DNA of 64,000 nt from assembly GCA_038503065.1 (NCBI GenBank), contig JBCAMK010000002.1, forward strand, positions 2,604,001 through 2,668,000. Reading direction: 5' to 3'. A program made the position numbers and the translations under genes. Shown here piece after piece: positions 1 to 11,995 of the stretch. The notes under the pieces were generated by a model, which worked only from the letters and a program-made list of their open reading frames with translations, was not told the origin of the DNA and ran no database searches. Each line of letters begins with the position of its first letter. The first letter of the stretch is position 1. Origin of the DNA: Paragyromitra xinjiangensis. Lineage: Eukaryota > Ascomycota > Pezizomycetes > Pezizales > Discinaceae.

Positions 1-3000
1 AAATATTTTTCCGTGGGATGTTAATATAGCTGGGCCCTCAGAAGCTAGAAGAGAAGTGTTCCCACTAGGGCCGAGTGATATCATGTGAAGCAATAAGGTT
101 GCTGTTCTGGTATGGTAGTGAATGAGATGGCTTGTTACTACTTGCTAAATATTAGTACTGATACCTTATGTCCCACGCTTGGTAATTGGGCTACTTCAGT
201 TACTGTTTTAGGGGAGAATAGGGTAGATTCATCTTAAGATTGATGATTGGCATCAACGGAGGTCGGGCGCCATCGATGCGATCGTTGTATGAAATACTGA
301 TTTTTTATTTACCTAGTTCGAAGGTGCGGGTTGACTAAGGTGATATGTACCTTCGAGAACGCACTGGCGGGGACCAGAACAATACATGCTTAGCACTGAG
401 ATGTGGAGGGACATGGCCATCAGTATACCTAATCAGTTCCACAAGTATATAACGATACCTCCTACACCGCTTGGATATGGTCAACATCGATGCAGGATCA
501 GGTTTCAGTACGATACTTGCACTGGTACATATAGCTACAGTCGGTCTTACCACACATGTTAAGAAACTACTAAGTGTGATGTTGAGTACCATAGATTTGG
601 GTGTGGCATTTGATTTGGACGTTAACAGTAAAACAGAGGAAGAGGGATCTGTGATCTCAATGAAAAAGAAAGTAGAGGAAAAAGGAAAAAGGAAAAAGAG
701 GGTGAGAGAAGGGGGAGATACTGAAATGGAGGTGGAAAAGGAAAAGGAAAAGAAGAAATGGATGAGAAGAAGGAGGTACCTGGAGGAAATAAATAAAGAG
801 GAGCTGGAAAAAAAGAGGGAGGCGTTTTCATTAGCGTAATAAAGGCTCAAGTCCACTTTTGGCGTACGCAGTTATAATGGTATCGCGGAACCCGCTCCTA
901 TTTTAGCCTTTTGGTTGACCTCCTTGATTAGAATAGCCATCCCTGGTCGCCGTTCAAGATAGTCCTACAATTCATGGCTCTCCCGGAGTTTGCGAGTGAG
1001 GGGAGTGGTTATAATGACTTTTCCGCGTGTGGAGTTGATACTCGCGATCTTATGTGAGCTCTTTAGCTACACTCACACCTCCAGCCACCAAGTCTTTTAC
1101 ACCTTGGTAGCAGCCACTCATAGATCTACGGAGCGCGCTCTTAGCATCTCCTTTGACCTTCCCTTTCTCAGTACTCCTGCGATTTTGATGGCATGCCTAT
1201 CGTTGCTAGGCATGGCAGTGATATGTCTCTGCCCCCTCCATCAACTCACGTCACTTGATCCCGAGTCCCTAGAGTCCCTAGATCCCCTAGACGGTTAGCC
1301 GTCACTACGGCTTTGGGGAATTCAAGGGTGAGACATGTGCTGGTGGCAGCGTCGCCAGCCCCATGGTCTGAATTTGATGAGTGCTCCTCCTCACAGGGAT
1401 TTTGATCGATACCGTCCAAGATACCCTCGCCAACGGAAGATCGGTCGCGGGGACCACCACTAGCAATTGTGTGTAAGGGTGGCACCTTCCTGGCTCTGGA
1501 AGAGGAGAGAACGTAGATTTGGATCCGCTCAGCCCTGGAGGATGACGGAGTAAAGACTTCAATCTTCCCGATGTTGGAAGAGGAAGGGATAGGGATCTAG
1601 GACTGCTAAGTGCCAAAAGAGGATGACGTGAAGGCCTCGATCTATTTGACGTTGGAGGGAGTGAAGTTCTAGTGCTGCCAGATGTCGGAGGAAGAGGGAG
1701 TGAAGGCCTGAGTCTGCCTAGTGCTGGAAGAGGAGCGAAGATTTGAGTCTTAAAGCTGGAGAAGGAGGAGGGGTAGAGGTCGGGACTTTCCTGGAGGATG
1801 AAGGATTGGAGGCTGGAATCTGCCTGATGCTGGAGGAAGAAGTGGAGGGAGTGGAGGCATTCGGTATTCGTTGAGTAAGAATGGAAGACAGACTCGTGGT
1901 TGAGATGTTAGTTGAGCAACAAAGGAAGGACGACGGTGTTCACTGGAGGTTATGGGCTGTAGAGTAGTAGCCTTGTTCCCAGCCTATATTATCAAAAGTT
2001 GCTGCGTACTGTAGGGTCTGGAGGGGTGAGCTAGACCAATTCTATTCTTAGGCCTTTTCTGACCTCTAAAGATTCGGGGGGGCGATTGGTACTTTTTTTT
2101 TTAGTAAGTTACGTAAATGGTTTGTACCGTCTGGGGGCTGTGGCGCGCAAGAAGAAACCTCTGAACTTTAAGGGGTGTTGTAATTAATTTGGTAGATACG
2201 TAGGTTTGTAGAGGTCCCATAGAATTACTTATATCTCTAGGGGGAAGGAACCTCACTGAACACAGAAAAATTCTCGAGATCTTCTGGCGTATTCTAGGTA
2301 TTTTAGAGCCTCCGGTCTTACTCCGGATTTTTTATTGTTCTAGATCCTGCGGTACACAACAAACTGCGTGTATGCATGGGGCCAGGCACGTTCCACGTAA
2401 TAGCTGAGTTACTTTGTTCCGGTAGCGAAAACATATTCAACTAAACCCCATATATAGAAATTCATGTCTTTTCATCGTGGACGTGGAAATGGTTAATATC
2501 TCGGATCAAGGCTAAATTTTGCTATACATTGCCTAGCACATCAGCGGCCATATCTACTACCCCTAATCTCGGTAAATAGCTAGCAGGCCTTCAGCGATTA
2601 CACGTGGATAACGGCGTACTTCGGACGTTTAGCATCCGCGGCACTCTGCTGAATGTCTGGTGTTTGATTGGTGATGTAGGTACTTGCAGTGGAGCTAGAA
2701 GAGTAACTTTCTATTCGGGGGGTATGGTGCTAGAAGATTATCAAACGGATGAGAGGTATCAAGCCACATGTCGGCCGCCTTCCTAGCTTGCTGAGGAGGC
2801 CTTGGTTTTCGTGGAGAAACGAGTGAGATCTCATGAGTTAAATTCTATCTACTATGGCCATCCAGAACCTCAGTCATTCAATTTTTTTAGTTGCTTGTTA
2901 GCATAATAGATGCATGTAGTTCTTGATATGAATTATGTTACCTAGTGAACTCTACTGGTGCACTACTATGGTGAAGCCCATGATAAATGAGGCCTCAAGA

Positions 3001-3686
3001 ACCCATCCCCACCTTTACAAACCGAACTACTACGAAGCTATTCATGGAACGCAAACCAGTTGGTGATCTATAGATAGTTCAAGGAATCTAGAGAGATGGT
3101 GGGAGTAGTTACTCTCAGAGTGGTAGTTCATGTGTCCATCAAAACATGTGACCTTCTCTATGTGTTTTGTTTATACATAGATCTTCGCTCTCGCTCCTCT
3201 GTTTTAGAACTCTTTCAGGAACATAATTTCCTCTTCTTTTCATCGACTGAGCGCTACCAAAGCATTGAGGGGAAATAACTAGAGGTTTATTTCCATAGGA
3301 GTTGATTACATTTGTGGGATTTGAGATTGGGTTTTGTTTATGCCGGGAATGGATTGAGAAGAAGTGAGTGGGGGAAGTGAGTGGGAATTCCGGCCGAGTA
3401 TAACGCCACTCTGCTTTGTCATATATGCTACTAAAGAAAAATCAAGAATGTAATTTAATAGAAGCTATCATTGACTCTTAGGTATATTGTAAATTAAATC
3501 GAATTAATAGGCTTGGTATATGTATACATATTATCTCTCAAAGACGTTTAGCAGGGAAAATTACTGCAAAGTATGAAGTATTACATGTACCCTCCTAACG
3601 TACCCAAAGTACCAAAGGCACCAACCACCATAACTCATTAGGTAAAGAGAAGAAGAGGATCGATAAAGGTCTAGGTCTCGCGAAAC
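1..3686. other. Gene-poor left flank
   Basis: I see no gene I can support here. The longest open stretch (471-839, +) has its first ATG at 477 and ends in a low-complexity Lys/Glu/Arg-rich tail over a purine-rich stretch, so it is probably not a protein gene. A GA-rich degenerate minisatellite occupies about 1490-1860 and is listed separately. A run of ten T falls at about 2093-2102. No transposase or reverse-transcriptase-like reading frame was recognised. Confidence 0.5.
1490..1860. repeat. Degenerate GA-rich minisatellite
   Basis: A purine-rich stretch in which a core like TCTGCCTGATGTTGGAAGAG recurs with many changes, roughly every 36-41 nt (near 1561, 1602, 1639, 1672 and 1710, and again near 1812). 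Stops in several frames and length changes between copies argue against a functional repeat protein, although the minus strand is partly open at 1305-1616. Confidence 0.5.
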
Positions 3687-4667
3687 TTATATCACTGCAG
3701 GAGCAATGGTTGCGTATCCTAGGTTCACCATAAACTGAAGTGCAGTAGTGCCAAAGCCATCTGGAATGGACATATCAGCTCCACATCCTAGTAGCAAGTC
3801 GATAACACGTTGTTCGTGAAGTCCTTCGAGAGCAGTATGCAATATGGTCCTGCCGTAGATATCCTGGGCATTGATCGTAATGCCTGCTCTCAATAGCAAT
3901 TTCGTTATTCGATAAACCCATTCAAGACCGTCAGATGGTCTACCTGTCGCTTCAAGTAAAATGTGGAGAGCCGTCCGTCCGAAATCATCTAGGGCGAGGG
4001 AGTTTGCCCCTCTCTGTAGTAATTCCTGGACCATTAGCATGGGGTTACTGCCGAATCTTAGTGCGTATAATAGCGGTGTTTGCTCATTGTAGTCACGGGT
4101 GTCGATATTAGCACCATTTTCCAGTAGAATCCCTATCGTCGAAGCCTCAGGCGATTGCGCTGCAATATGAAGTGCTGCTTGGCCGTTCTTGTGGTTTATC
4201 TGGTTAACATCAACTCCGATTTCTAGGAGAAATCTAATCGTATCATCGCGGCTATCCTCCACAGCGCGATGAAATATTGTGTACCCATAATCGTCGAACA
4301 CATCTCCATTAATGTAATCCCCTGGGCAAGGTACATTATCTAATAACAACTTCATCACGGATATGTTATTAGCCTCAGTATTCACTGCTCCGCCAGCGGC
4401 GTAGTGGAGTGCCGTAGATCTGTCTTCATCTTTAACCTCGAGGTTGACTTGATTGTCGATAAGCAATCTAATTAGATTCCCGTGTCCGTTCTCTGCTGCC
4501 CAGCAGACAGTGGGACAGTAGAACGTTCTTTGGACTGCTTTCTCGAGAATCGGTATAAGAAGGTGAGCGAAATCAGGGCGAAGCTCCAAGAAGTTTTTAA
4601 TGTCGACAGGGTCAAGAGATTTGGCAATCTCCAAGAGGAGCTCGTTGGGGAGATTAAAGAGGTTCAT
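3687..4667 (-). CDS. F-box-like N-terminus plus ankyrin-repeat protein
   Basis: Intronless 326-residue reading frame from an ATG at 4667. The first ~40 residues (NLPNELLLEIAKSLDP, with a following hydrophobic helix) look like the short F-box-like motif at the front of many fungal ankyrin proteins. After the conserved VCWAAENGH stretch come about seven ankyrin repeats (STALHYAA, HRAVEDS, QAALHIAA, TPLLYALR, RTALHILLE, RTILHTALE, TTALQFMV). By family analogy it may be a Skp1-binding substrate adaptor or a scaffold; the substrate is unknown. It stands alone, with the MITE-like element about 0.4 kb upstream of its start. A second protein of the same plan lies at 40278-41855. The function is inferred only; the domain call is firm. 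Confidence 0.85.
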   Translation of the reverse strand: MNLFNLPNELLLEIAKSLDPVDIKNFLELRPDFAHLLIPILEKAVQRTFYCPTVCWAAENGHGNLIRLLIDNQVNLEVKDEDRSTALHYAAGGAVNTEANNISVMKLLLDNVPCPGDYINGDVFDDYGYTIFHRAVEDSRDDTIRFLLEIGVDVNQINHKNGQAALHIAAQSPEASTIGILLENGANIDTRDYNEQTPLLYALRFGSNPMLMVQELLQRGANSLALDDFGRTALHILLEATGRPSDGLEWVYRITKLLLRAGITINAQDIYGRTILHTALEGLHEQRVIDLLLGCGADMSIPDGFGTTALQFMVNLGYATIAPAVI

Positions 4668-5093
4668 GGTGAGATGATATCTGTGGTGGAGTGGTGTTTG
4701 GAATACGGAACTTTCGCAGGATATGCGGCGGTTTTATGTGCCTCATAGAAACCTTTTTCTATGCCAAATAAATTATATTATTGATCTCCTGCTAGTGTTA
4801 ACGTAATTAGGGGAGTGCTGGGCCAGTACTGCACCGCTAAGGTCTTCACTACTCCCGAACATCCTCGCGATACGTTGGAAGAAAGAACCTCGCCAGGTTT
4901 TAAATGACAATACAATTTAGTAGTTTTAGCCGAGCTTTTTTCTCTTTCTTTGCAATTTAATCCCTGGTTGCGTTCAGAAGGAACGATGAATGCTTGTTTA
5001 CAATATTCTAGGGAGTATATGAATATATATCGATATATACAAAGCCCTGTCACGATTCTAAGAGGGCTGAAGTTAAACAACAATGTACAAAAA

Positions 5094-5164
5094 GAGCAAA
5101 AGTTTGATCTACCCTTGACGATTAAGATCTGGTTTAATCTACCCTTCGGGTTTAATCTTCCCCC
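5094..5164 (+). repeat. Left terminal inverted repeat
   Basis: Begins GAGCAAAAGTTTGATCTACC and pairs with the arm at 5489-5565. Three related words (GTTTGATCTACCC, GTTTAATCTACCC, GTTTAATCTTCCC) follow one another inside it. Confidence 0.85.
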
Positions 5165-5488
5165 AAGACTCGCTCTTTTCTTTCTTACATGTATGTACCA
5201 TGACCTACACCCACATTTCTGGCTACTGTAACATCCTCCCAGGCTCCAGACAAGGGTACACTATTTGCAAGACTGCCAGGCTATTTAGAGCAAGTACATA
5301 CATTTTACATGCCTGCCTGTGGCCCTTGGCACCCTCTGCTTAAGCGCAACAGCAGGCTGCCTCTTTTTGCTTGGCTGCTGTTAGGAGATACCCCTATATA
5401 CAAGATCTTATCGGAAAGGGACTGCTGATTTCTACGGATGGCAGCCATGATGGGGGATGAATTGTGTTGGGGAGGGATACAGTTTCAT

Positions 5489-5565
5489 GGGGGTAGATTA
5501 AACCCAAAGGGTACATGTAGATTAAACCAGATCTTAACCGTCAAGGGTAGATCAAACTTTTGCTC
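5489..5565 (-). repeat. Right terminal inverted repeat
   Basis: Read on the minus strand from 5565 it starts with the same 20 bases as the left arm. It has one substitution in the first 49 nt, then a 5-7 nt insertion relative to the left arm. Confidence 0.85.
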
Positions 5566-5801
5566 GTACAAAAAACATAAACGCCGCCGGTCCAGCCTGC
5601 ATGCATATCTCTATCATACAGCTCATCCTCGACCCATTTTGCCATCCCTCTAACGAGTTTCCCCAGAAATCAAACCCTAAAATCTAAACGCCCATGCTTC
5701 TTTTCTATACAACTCATGACCCAACACCAATGACACAGGGCGAAGAGTCTTGTTCAACAAAGATCTTTGCCACCATCGAAACCCCACCACGTTGCGATAG
5801 A

Positions 5802-8620
5802 TTATCTATCGTATGGTGGAGCAGCGGAGGAATCGTTCTGGTGATATGGGTTGCCGCTGAAATTTAGTGGCTGTGGATACTGCTGCTGCTGATATTGCGG
5901 ATAGCCTTGGACGCTGGCGGGACTTGGAGAAGGCTTTCTTCGGCCCTTTGTCGATTCCCTCTTCAGCAAATTCCGAACCTCCTCCACATCTCCACGCCTA
6001 CTACTCCCAGCACTACCTCTCCCTGCACCAGTCCCACGACTTTCGAAGCTAGGCCTCGAGTGATCGAACGGCGAGGACATGAAGGCACCAGTGTGAACTT
6101 CATTTTCCTTTATGGTTGTAGCGGCCGAGCTTGTGGGCGAGAACACCCCCGCTTCTTTACCCTTTGTTGATCCATCCATCGGTGTCCCGAGTTCCTCCGC
6201 CTCCTCCGCCTCCGCTCGCTCCTTCTTCGCGTCCCAACGCTGACTGAGCTTAGCTTCAGCCTGCTTTTGCATATTGACCTGGGCTTTATCGTCGGTGATG
6301 GCAACGGTGTACATAGGCTTGCTTTCTTCACCGATAGCAGGATCACCACTGCCACCAGCACCATAGATCGGAATCTTCTTCATGATCAGGACGAGTGCGC
6401 AGAGGAACTTATTGCGGCGTTGGAGTGTGAGTTGTTCGTTCGACCAGTTACTCTTATGTCTAATTTCCAGTTTGATGATCATCCTGTCCAGATCATTGAT
6501 GCCAACAACTTCAACATCCAAGTCTGGTTGGAAGTCACGGCTATTCTCCCCAATGAAGATTAAGATTTCTTCGTTCAGTTTCTGAATGTCCTCGAGGGAA
6601 GTGCTGTAGCTCACTCCGATCTTAATGATCTCGGCCATGTGTTTGGAGCGAGAGACGTTTTCAACCCATAGGGTGTTTAAGACGTTGTTAGGGACCTGAG
6701 TGACTTTTTGGTTGTCGACGCATTTGAAGATGGAATATAGCAAAGAGATCTGCTCAACGACGTATCGTTTGTCTCCAATATCGACGCGGTCACCAACATC
6801 AAATGGATGCTTAACAAACAAGAAGATGCAGGATCCCAGAACCTCTTGAGCGGTGATGGCGAAGACGAAAGACATCGAAATGAGGACAGTTCCGGCCCCG
6901 GCAAGAGTGGTCCCCACACTCGACTGCTGGGAGACAACAAAAACAAGGACGACAATGATGAAGACGATGAAACCTAAGACATTATCTAAAGCGCGAATAG
7001 CATTATCCTAAAACACGTTATTAGAAACCTATTCGAACAGCTTGTTCAACGAATACACTTACAACATCCTGCATACTCCTACCAACATCCTTGCGTTCAT
7101 TACGGATTTGCATGACATACATCACCATCTCTTCCAAACTGACGTCTCCGTTACCATCAGTGTCAATCAACGAAAAGGACTCCAATGCAGCCTTTTCATT
7201 CTCCGAACCCATAACCTCTACCAAATCCTCCTTCTCCAAAGAATCATTCCCCTCACACACGAATGACATCCAGATACGCTTCGCCAATGCCTCAGACGAT
7301 TTCTTCCTCAGCAACGCATTGATAACGACCGAGTACGCCGAGTTAGGGTTAAAAACGTTCTTATTCCCTACAACTTCCTGCGCAATATTACCAAAGGCAC
7401 TAGTGACCTTATCTTGCACGACATTAATATTCCCAAGGAGCGCGCGCATAGGAGTGGCGGAGCCACTCTTTTGGGGGATGATGTTGGATGCAAGAGACTG
7501 GTTGATTATGTAGTCCTCTTCGACAAACTCTGTGTACATAGGGAAGAGAGCTCGTGAGGCTTCGTAAAGGCGACTGAGCATCCTTACGCTTTCCTTATTG
7601 GATTTGATACGCTGGGCGAATTGTTTACGGTGGTAGTCGACGGATACGATTTGGATGATGAGCTTTTCCCCGAGGTAGACGATGGAGGAGATAAGACAGG
7701 CGACTAGGACGAGGTTCATACGTCTTTCCCATTCGTGGATACTTGTATCACCTGCTCTGAGCTGGTCTGGATTTCGGGTCATCAACTATCACTAGGTTAG
7801 TATATGCAATTCTTGGGTATTACTATGTTAGGGGTACTGATAACTTACAGGGAGGTAAGAGCAAAGAGAGGCAATCGACCAACCAACTAGGGAAATCGGA
7901 ACTTCCAAAGCTTTGATAACGAGTGCATATTTCTTCACGCTGCTGCTCACTACACCAACCAGGGTTTGGAATACGATAGGGAGTGCCTTGGCAACAAGCT
8001 TTGAAACCCAAAGGGAGCACCAAACAACATTCAACTATACAACTATCAGACGATATCCAAACACCTTGACATCACGCAAGAAAACATACCCAGACAAAAA
8101 ACCAAACAATCCTAACTCCATGGGTATTATCCCCCGCACCAATAGTAGCATGCGGAGCGACGAAAAGACCAATAAGGATGACAGTCACAAAACACGAAGA
8201 CAGTGGGATGATATAGAGGAGATAGCGAGTGACAATTGAGAAGTTTAAAACCTTCTCATACAGCTTTCCCATAGTAGTCAAAGCTCCTTCATCATCAACC
8301 AAACTAGCATCTCCACCAGTTTGTGCTGTCCGACCTCTTCGACGACCCATATGTTTATGGAATATGCCATTTTCGGTATCTGCGGAATCTCGTCTCGGGA
8401 GGTCAGGGCGGTCTATGACCTGTCCTTCTTTTCGAGCTCCAGTTGCACTTGCGTTCGATCTTATGGGAGTTAAGGGGATGTTAACGACATGATCATTGTT
8501 GCCGTTATGGGAATTGGATGCGGAAAGGCCAGCTTGGTGATTCGTTGCTTCATCTATTGAGCTCATAGGTTCCAAGGGAATGAATCCGCTGTTTCTCGGA
8601 GAAATTGGAGGTCTTGTCAT
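5802..8620 (-). CDS. MscS-family mechanosensitive channel with EF hand (Msy1/Msy2-like)
   Basis: Four exons, 8620-8090, 8034-7849, 7785-7063 and 7007-5802, give 881 residues; all joins are GT-AG and in frame. The N-terminus is polar, followed by several membrane helices (from about residue 145). A calcium-binding EF-hand loop DTDGNGDVSLEE lies at residues 447-458. The MscS pore helix (GTTLAGAGTVLISMSFVFAI) and beta domain with PFDVGDRV (548-555) follow. The tail is disordered and ends in a Gln/Pro/Tyr-rich stretch. In fission yeast the related Msy1/Msy2 sit in the endoplasmic reticulum and protect against hypo-osmotic shock by controlling calcium; I infer a similar role. Family length and domain order are typical. 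It is divergent from the PLP-homeostasis gene. Confidence 0.93.
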
Positions 8621-9879
8621 TCCAGGGCTGAGACACTGCCTTGAATCGTGGAAATGACTGTAGGTTGGCGAGTTGTCTATAAGCTGTAGATGCCTGATAA
8701 TCGAGTGACGAAAAAATAAGGAATAAGTCTATGCTGATAAGATTGAAAGCTGACACCGTTGGCCCGTAGAGTTGCAGAGTGAGCGAAATTGTGCAATTGA
8801 CCTTTAAAGAAATGGATGAAGTGCAGTGATCAAACAGTGATCCAATTGAGTTTCAGGGTCGAGAGATGAAAATAAAAGATAGTGGAGACCGACGAACGAG
8901 AGACGCCAGCCCACCAGATAAGAGAATTTACACGAGAGAGGAGAAAGTTAAGGAAAAGGATACAGAAATGAAAAAGGTAAAGGTTCAATGGGGAATCAAG
9001 TTGGATAAAAGTAATTAGAAATCGGGGCGGTCAAGTGTGCCCTAAATAGAAACTATTTACAAACTTGAAAGAAGGAAAAAAGCTTGCGAAGGATCCGATC
9101 ACACCAAAACCCAGTCTAACAAAGAAAGGTAAAGAGGATCAGGAGCCAAACCGCATCCAACAGCTATTTGCTCAGAGAAGGCTTCTCTTCCCTGCTCCAA
9201 GATGCGCAATTTACGTAGGCATCAACCAGTGGGAATGGATGATTTCACCTGCCAAAATGACTACTCTTTTCAGTAGTCTCTTCAATAATATTGCGAGTCT
9301 TCTGTAATTTAAGGTATTTTGGATTGTATCAGTCGCCACGCAAAATGTTTGCATGAGGTTCCCCTTAGAGGCTCTGCCATCGTTGGATCCCATCCTAGTC
9401 CACCGGGAGCAAGATTTGCACTTCCGAGACTGCCGGACCTTCAGTCCGATGTTTGCCCCGGCATGTTCGAACTTGGCTAGCAAATTGGAAACAAGAACCA
9501 AATGAGAGATGCTCAACGGAAGAATGATTTCTGGGACGGGTGTGATTGTGGCTGCAGGTTCTGCCAAACGTGAAACCTTCACGGCGGGACAAGAGGCCCT
9601 TCTCGACAATTGCGAAATCTCGTGATGGAGCCGATAATTTTCCACAAGAGCCAAGGACTAACAGCCAGGGTGCAACCAGCCAGTACGTATCCGGTTAGTT
9701 AGTCATGACTTCATAACGTCACACCCAACAGCGATCCGACCATCACAACTATATTCGTGACCTAGCTCGATTCGAAGGAGACGTAAGGGGATCTGGCTAT
9801 TTAATAATTGCATCACGTCGATAGACGAGAGCCTTTAACGAGCTTATAACCGAAATTGCGATCGTTGACTGTGCATCAA
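8621..9879. other. Divergent intergenic region
   Basis: This region should contain the 5' regions of the channel gene (-) and the PLP-homeostasis gene (+). A 147-codon open frame at 9211-9654 (-) opens with TTG, not ATG, and shows no recognisable domain, so I do not call it. I see no other structure. Confidence 0.5.
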
Positions 9880-11030
9880 ATGACCGCTGAAGTATCCGAA
9901 GCAGATATGGCGGCTCGGGCATCACATATTGTTGATAACTTCGTTCATGTTGTTAGTCGCATCAATGCTGTAGCTTCTGCGACTCGACCCGTATGTACCC
10001 AGCTCTTCTATGCGGCAGATTGGGTTGATATCATGGCTGCTAATTATAGCGGATCAACAGGTCCGTCTGGTTGCGGTATCGAAAAAGAAACCAGCTTCTG
10101 ATATCTTGAGTCTCTATAAGCTCACGAAGCACCTTCACATGGGCGAAAACTATTCTCAAGGCACGTATTTGATTCAATTAGCCTAAGTAGCCACTATAAA
10201 CAGCCTCCCTTTCTCCTCCTTCATCCCTGTACCTAGTTCCTGCCTGTCTAGAGCTCCCAATATCAAATTAATACCCCACTAATATCCAACAGAGCTCTTC
10301 GAGAAAGCACCCATCCTCCCCACCGAAATCAAATGGCACTTCATCGGCGCTCTCCAAACCAACAAATGCAAACAACTAGCTGAAAACATCCCCAACCTCT
10401 GGGCCGTCGAATCCGTCGACGTAGCCAAAAAAGCAGACGCCCTCGAAAAAGGCCGTGCAAACCTCATCTCCAAGAACCCTGAAGCCCAGAAGCTCAGAGT
10501 TTTTATACAAGTCAATACCTCCGGTTAGCTTACATCCTTCTTAGGGTGATGTTTTTCGTCGTGAAGCTAAGAAATAACCAGGCGAGGAATCGAAATCTGG
10601 CTGCGAGCCCTCTGAGGCTTTGGCACTGGCCAAACACATTTCCGAGTCATGTCCTCACCTCACTTTCAAGGGTCTCATGACCATAGGTGATATTGCACGC
10701 TCAAAGGAGTCGGAAATCCCGAATGAGGATTTCATATGTCTTAAAGAGACTCGTGATGAGGTTGCGAAAGGTCTCAGCCTTGATCCGGAGCAGCTGGAGC
10801 TGAGTATGGGTATGAGCGAGGATTTTGAACAAGCCATTCAATTGGGGGCTACTAATGTCAGGTATGTTTTCCATCTGTTTCTTCTACAGAGAAGGGATGA
10901 CAATCGGTACTTTGGGGAGGTACTTTGGTAGCTGATCAAGCGCTGTAGAGTTGGAACCACGATCTTTGGTGCGAGGCCCCCAAAGGAGGATGCTGCTGCG
11001 AAGGCAGATGTTCAGACTGCTAAGCCGTAA
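9880..11030 (+). CDS. Pyridoxal-phosphate homeostasis protein (YggS/PROSC family)
   Basis: Five exons, 9880-9990, 10061-10160, 10293-10523, 10582-10861 and 10949-11030, code for 267 residues, the usual size. The family binds PLP on a TIM-barrel fold without catalysing a reaction, and keeps free PLP low in cytosol and mitochondria. The PLP-lysine motif LVAVSKKKP (Lys45), GENY, WHFIGALQTNK, VNTSGEESKSG, GLMTIG and SMGMSEDFEQAI are all present. The ATG at 9880 is chosen because the open frame upstream starts only with TTG. The second intron appears to use a GC donor (AAG|GCACGT at 10161) with a normal AG acceptor; this is the only join that restores the family sequence YSQELFEKAP. The neighbours suggest no operon-like link. 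Confidence 0.93.
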
Positions 11031-11995
11031 AACTACCTAATACCATGACTTCTGTGTTTTGGGTAGATCTGATGTACTCTTACCATACGCAAAAAAGGAA
11101 CGGCGGTAAAGGCGTGTAGGGCCGAGCCTAGAAAAATTACATTGGTTAAAATAGTATGCTAGCCTACCAGGACGAAAGCTTCCCTTGTAGCCAAAGCTTA
11201 TGCGATTTTACCTAGTTAGTTAGTGCATCTGATAGAGAGCCTGAACGTACGGAGCAATTCAAAGACAAAACTACTTTCACGCCCGCCACGCCTAATACTC
11301 ACTTCTGCTCACTTCGTTGCTTCGCCCTCGAGCAACTTTTCTCTCCGCCCCCATCTTCGGTGGGGCCCCGCTGAGATATAATGGAGTGGATCTAGACAAT
11401 TGATCCATTAATCTTTTTACCCGTACAAAAACGATCTCCGAAGTGATCTCACACGTCAATAGAGAGTTTGCGCTCCGAAGATCCAGATGGGAAATAGGTG
11501 TAGGTATTGTAGCTGCGCGCACATACCATCTGAACGTAAACAAACCGGAAGAAACGACTTTTTCCATCTAGACAACATCATAGCACTACCAACTTAACTC
11601 CTAGAAGCCCAATTCCTTATAATTTTTAAGGCACCCTATCAAAATAGTATTTTATACTATTCAGGCTTCTATTATCTCCTTTATACGCGGAGTAAAGCCA
11701 GAATTTGAAGGAGATATTTCACGACAGGAGAGACCACTATCATTTGCCACACAACTATTACAGCCCCCCCGGGCCCGGCACCCACACTCACATACACCTA
11801 CCTATCTCCCATCCAGATCCTCGAAGCGCAAGCTCTCTAGTATCGAGTTTTACCGTCCTCCTGCCTAGGACCCTCCGCATCACCCATCTGCGCACAAGAT
11901 TTCAGTAAGGATATACAGTAGCATCAAGAATTTTCAGTTGGATATTACCTTCATTGCCGAGTCATTCTGTTGGATGAATGCGTCAACGCCTTTCT

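Larger units (their letters stand above)
5094..5565. mobile_element. MITE-like non-autonomous DNA transposon
   Basis: A 472-bp element bounded by long terminal inverted repeats (about 71 and 77 nt). The outer 49 nt of the two arms differ at one position; further in, the right arm has a few extra bases. Directly outside both ends is the same 9-bp word GTACAAAAA (5085-5093 and 5566-5574), as expected of a target-site duplication. The arms repeat a subterminal motif, GTTTRATCTACCC-like. No coding capacity is visible between the arms, so it would need a transposase supplied elsewhere. A 9-bp duplication with long arms fits Mutator-like elements, but the superfamily is an inference. Confidence 0.85.
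4668..5801. other. Intergenic spacer holding an inserted element
   Basis: This spacer lies between the ankyrin gene and the 3' end of the channel gene. It carries the 472-bp inverted-repeat element (5094-5565), annotated separately. The small reading frames here (for example 4778-5083 and 5438-5653) overlap the element's arms or have no recognisable content. Confidence 0.7.

Noticed and set aside
471..839. Lys/Glu-rich open frame near the left edge
   Set aside because: Half of it comes from a purine-rich low-complexity tract; no domain and no splice or start support.
9211..9654. 147-codon minus-strand frame between the channel and PLP genes
   Set aside because: Opens with TTG rather than ATG, has no recognisable domain and lies in a divergent promoter region.
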